A DNA stretch of 64,000 bases from NCBI RefSeq assembly GCF_000607165.1, contig NZ_JFZG01000008.1:1-64000 (forward strand), given 5' to 3'. The DNA comes from Ralstonia pickettii (lineage in GTDB: Bacteria > Pseudomonadota > Gammaproteobacteria > Burkholderiales > Burkholderiaceae). The position numbers and the translations under genes were made by a program. Numbering within the stretch: the stretch's first letter is position 1; each line of letters starts with the position of its first letter. Shown piece by piece: positions 63,466 to 64,000 of the stretch. The notes below the pieces were generated by a model. That model saw nothing but the letters and a program-made list of their open reading frames with translations, ran no database searches and had not been told where the DNA came from.

Positions 63466-64000
63466 TTCTGCGGTGTGGATTGTGATGCCGACAGCGATGC
63501 ACCAGGCGCGGCAGCGTCCATGGCCGCTGCCGCTTCCTTGATGAGCGCACGCAGCCAGCGCAGGCCAAGATCGGCGCTGCGGTGCTTGTGCCACTGCATG
63601 GATTGCTCCATGAGAGGAATGGGCACCGGCACCGGGCGAATCGTGATGGGTAGGCTGCGGACGGCCTGCGCGGCGAGCCGCTTGTGCATGGTGGCAATCC
63701 GGTCGGTGCCGATCAACAGGTGCGCCGGTGCCACAAAGCTGAATGTGGTGGTCTCTATCCGCCGGACGATGCCCAGCTTGTGCATGAACCATTGCTCCAG
63801 CGCGGAGTGTTCGTCCCCCGGCTGCACGACGATGTGGCCGGCGCCCATGTAGCGCTCGGCGGTCAGTTCACCCCTAGCCAGCGGGCTTTGGTCCCACAGC
63901 ACGCAACAAAAGGTTTCCTCAAACACGACCTCGGCTGGATGCTCGGCCGGGCAGTAGTCCTTGGGGATGATAAGCAGATCGACTTCACCGCGCTCCAGTG
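63462..64000 (-). CDS. LysR family regulator, C-terminal part (cut by the window edge)
   Basis: An open frame entering from the right edge. It encodes the effector domain of a LysR regulator of the NodD/NahR-like group: LERGEVDLLIIPKDYC at the edge, then ETFCCVLWDQSPLARGELTA, IVVQPGDEHSALEQW and LPITIRPVPVPIPLMEQSMQ. The tail MQWHKHRSADLGLRWLRALI is typical of that group. The DNA-binding half lies outside. Its stop overlaps the next LysR start by 4 bases, an uncommon pairing of two different LysR genes. Confidence 0.85.
   Translation of the reverse strand, partial: LERGEVDLLIIPKDYCPAEHPAEVVFEETFCCVLWDQSPLARGELTAERYMGAGHIVVQPGDEHSALEQWFMHKLGIVRRIETTTFSFVAPAHLLIGTDRIATMHKRLAAQAVRSLPITIRPVPVPIPLMEQSMQWHKHRSADLGLRWLRALIKEAAAAMDAAAPGASLSASQSTPQK

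Overview
The window is GC-rich, densely coded chromosomal DNA from a betaproteobacterium. The best match is the Ralstonia/Cupriavidus group (a Ralstonia pickettii-like species is most likely). The evidence is the gene content (fused isobutyryl-CoA mutase IcmF, Liu and Atu acyl-CoA carboxylase gene sets, PiuC with its TonB receptor), the strong G/C bias at third codon positions, and a family of long-hairpin intergenic repeats. I see no rRNA, tRNA, phage, plasmid replicon, transposase or CRISPR array. Genus is inferred, not proven.

Layout. 48-6548 (+): tail of a leucine/isovalerate (liu) catabolic locus, with the methylcrotonyl-CoA carboxylase alpha subunit, a GhrA-like reductase, HMG-CoA lyase, three accessory genes and a TetR regulator. 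6554-17669 (-): an eight-gene operon matching the acyclic terpene utilisation (atu) set: enoyl-CoA hydratase, AtuA, two acyl-CoA dehydrogenases, an SDR, both carboxylase subunits and an acyl-CoA ligase. The known citronellol/geraniol pathway ends with an HMG-CoA-lyase-type cleavage and then the leucine pathway, so the two adjacent loci make biochemical sense together. 17860-21647 (+): Fur-type iron operon (TonB receptor, Sel1-repeat protein, PiuC). 21657-30391: single genes, including a haloacetate-dehalogenase-like hydrolase, PfpI, nitronate monooxygenase, a DUF1254 lipoprotein, an XRE-cupin/GNAT pair beside a gene remnant, PhzF, a 3-hydroxyacyl-CoA dehydrogenase and a LysR regulator. 30621-35570 (+): isochorismatase-like hydrolase, alpha/beta hydrolase, XapX, DoxX, an amidohydrolase with an in-frame amber codon, and DUF1275. 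35641-36155 and 44788-45253: two composite inverted-repeat elements. Between them lie icmF (-), an exported protein, an ammonium transporter, DUF427, AraC and EamA genes. 45376-49316 (+): LysE, LtrA, GST and MFS genes. 49366-49668: a degenerate tandem repeat. 49669-52070 (-): aminotransferase, AraC, VOC and membrane-protein operon. 52197-57397: stress-type genes (PRC-barrel, hemerythrin, a TPP enzyme), patatin and DUF1145. 57525-57948: a decayed flavin monooxygenase. 58068-64000 (-): a catabolic operon (EthD, aldehyde dehydrogenase, atypical DapA-family protein, ornithine-cyclodeaminase-like protein) with two tandem LysR genes, the last one cut by the window edge.

The most notable observations are: (i) four copies of a ~190 bp hairpin repeat arranged as two mirror-image composite elements whose stems co-vary between copies, with outer G/T-rich tracts that begin directly at stop codons; (ii) one dyad, TGACG-N4-CGTCA, in front of three acyl-CoA-metabolism loci; (iii) an amber codon that splits a 59-codon tail, coding-like in composition, from the amidohydrolase gene; (iv) a complete Atu-type operon next to liu genes, with several non-canonical active-site residues.
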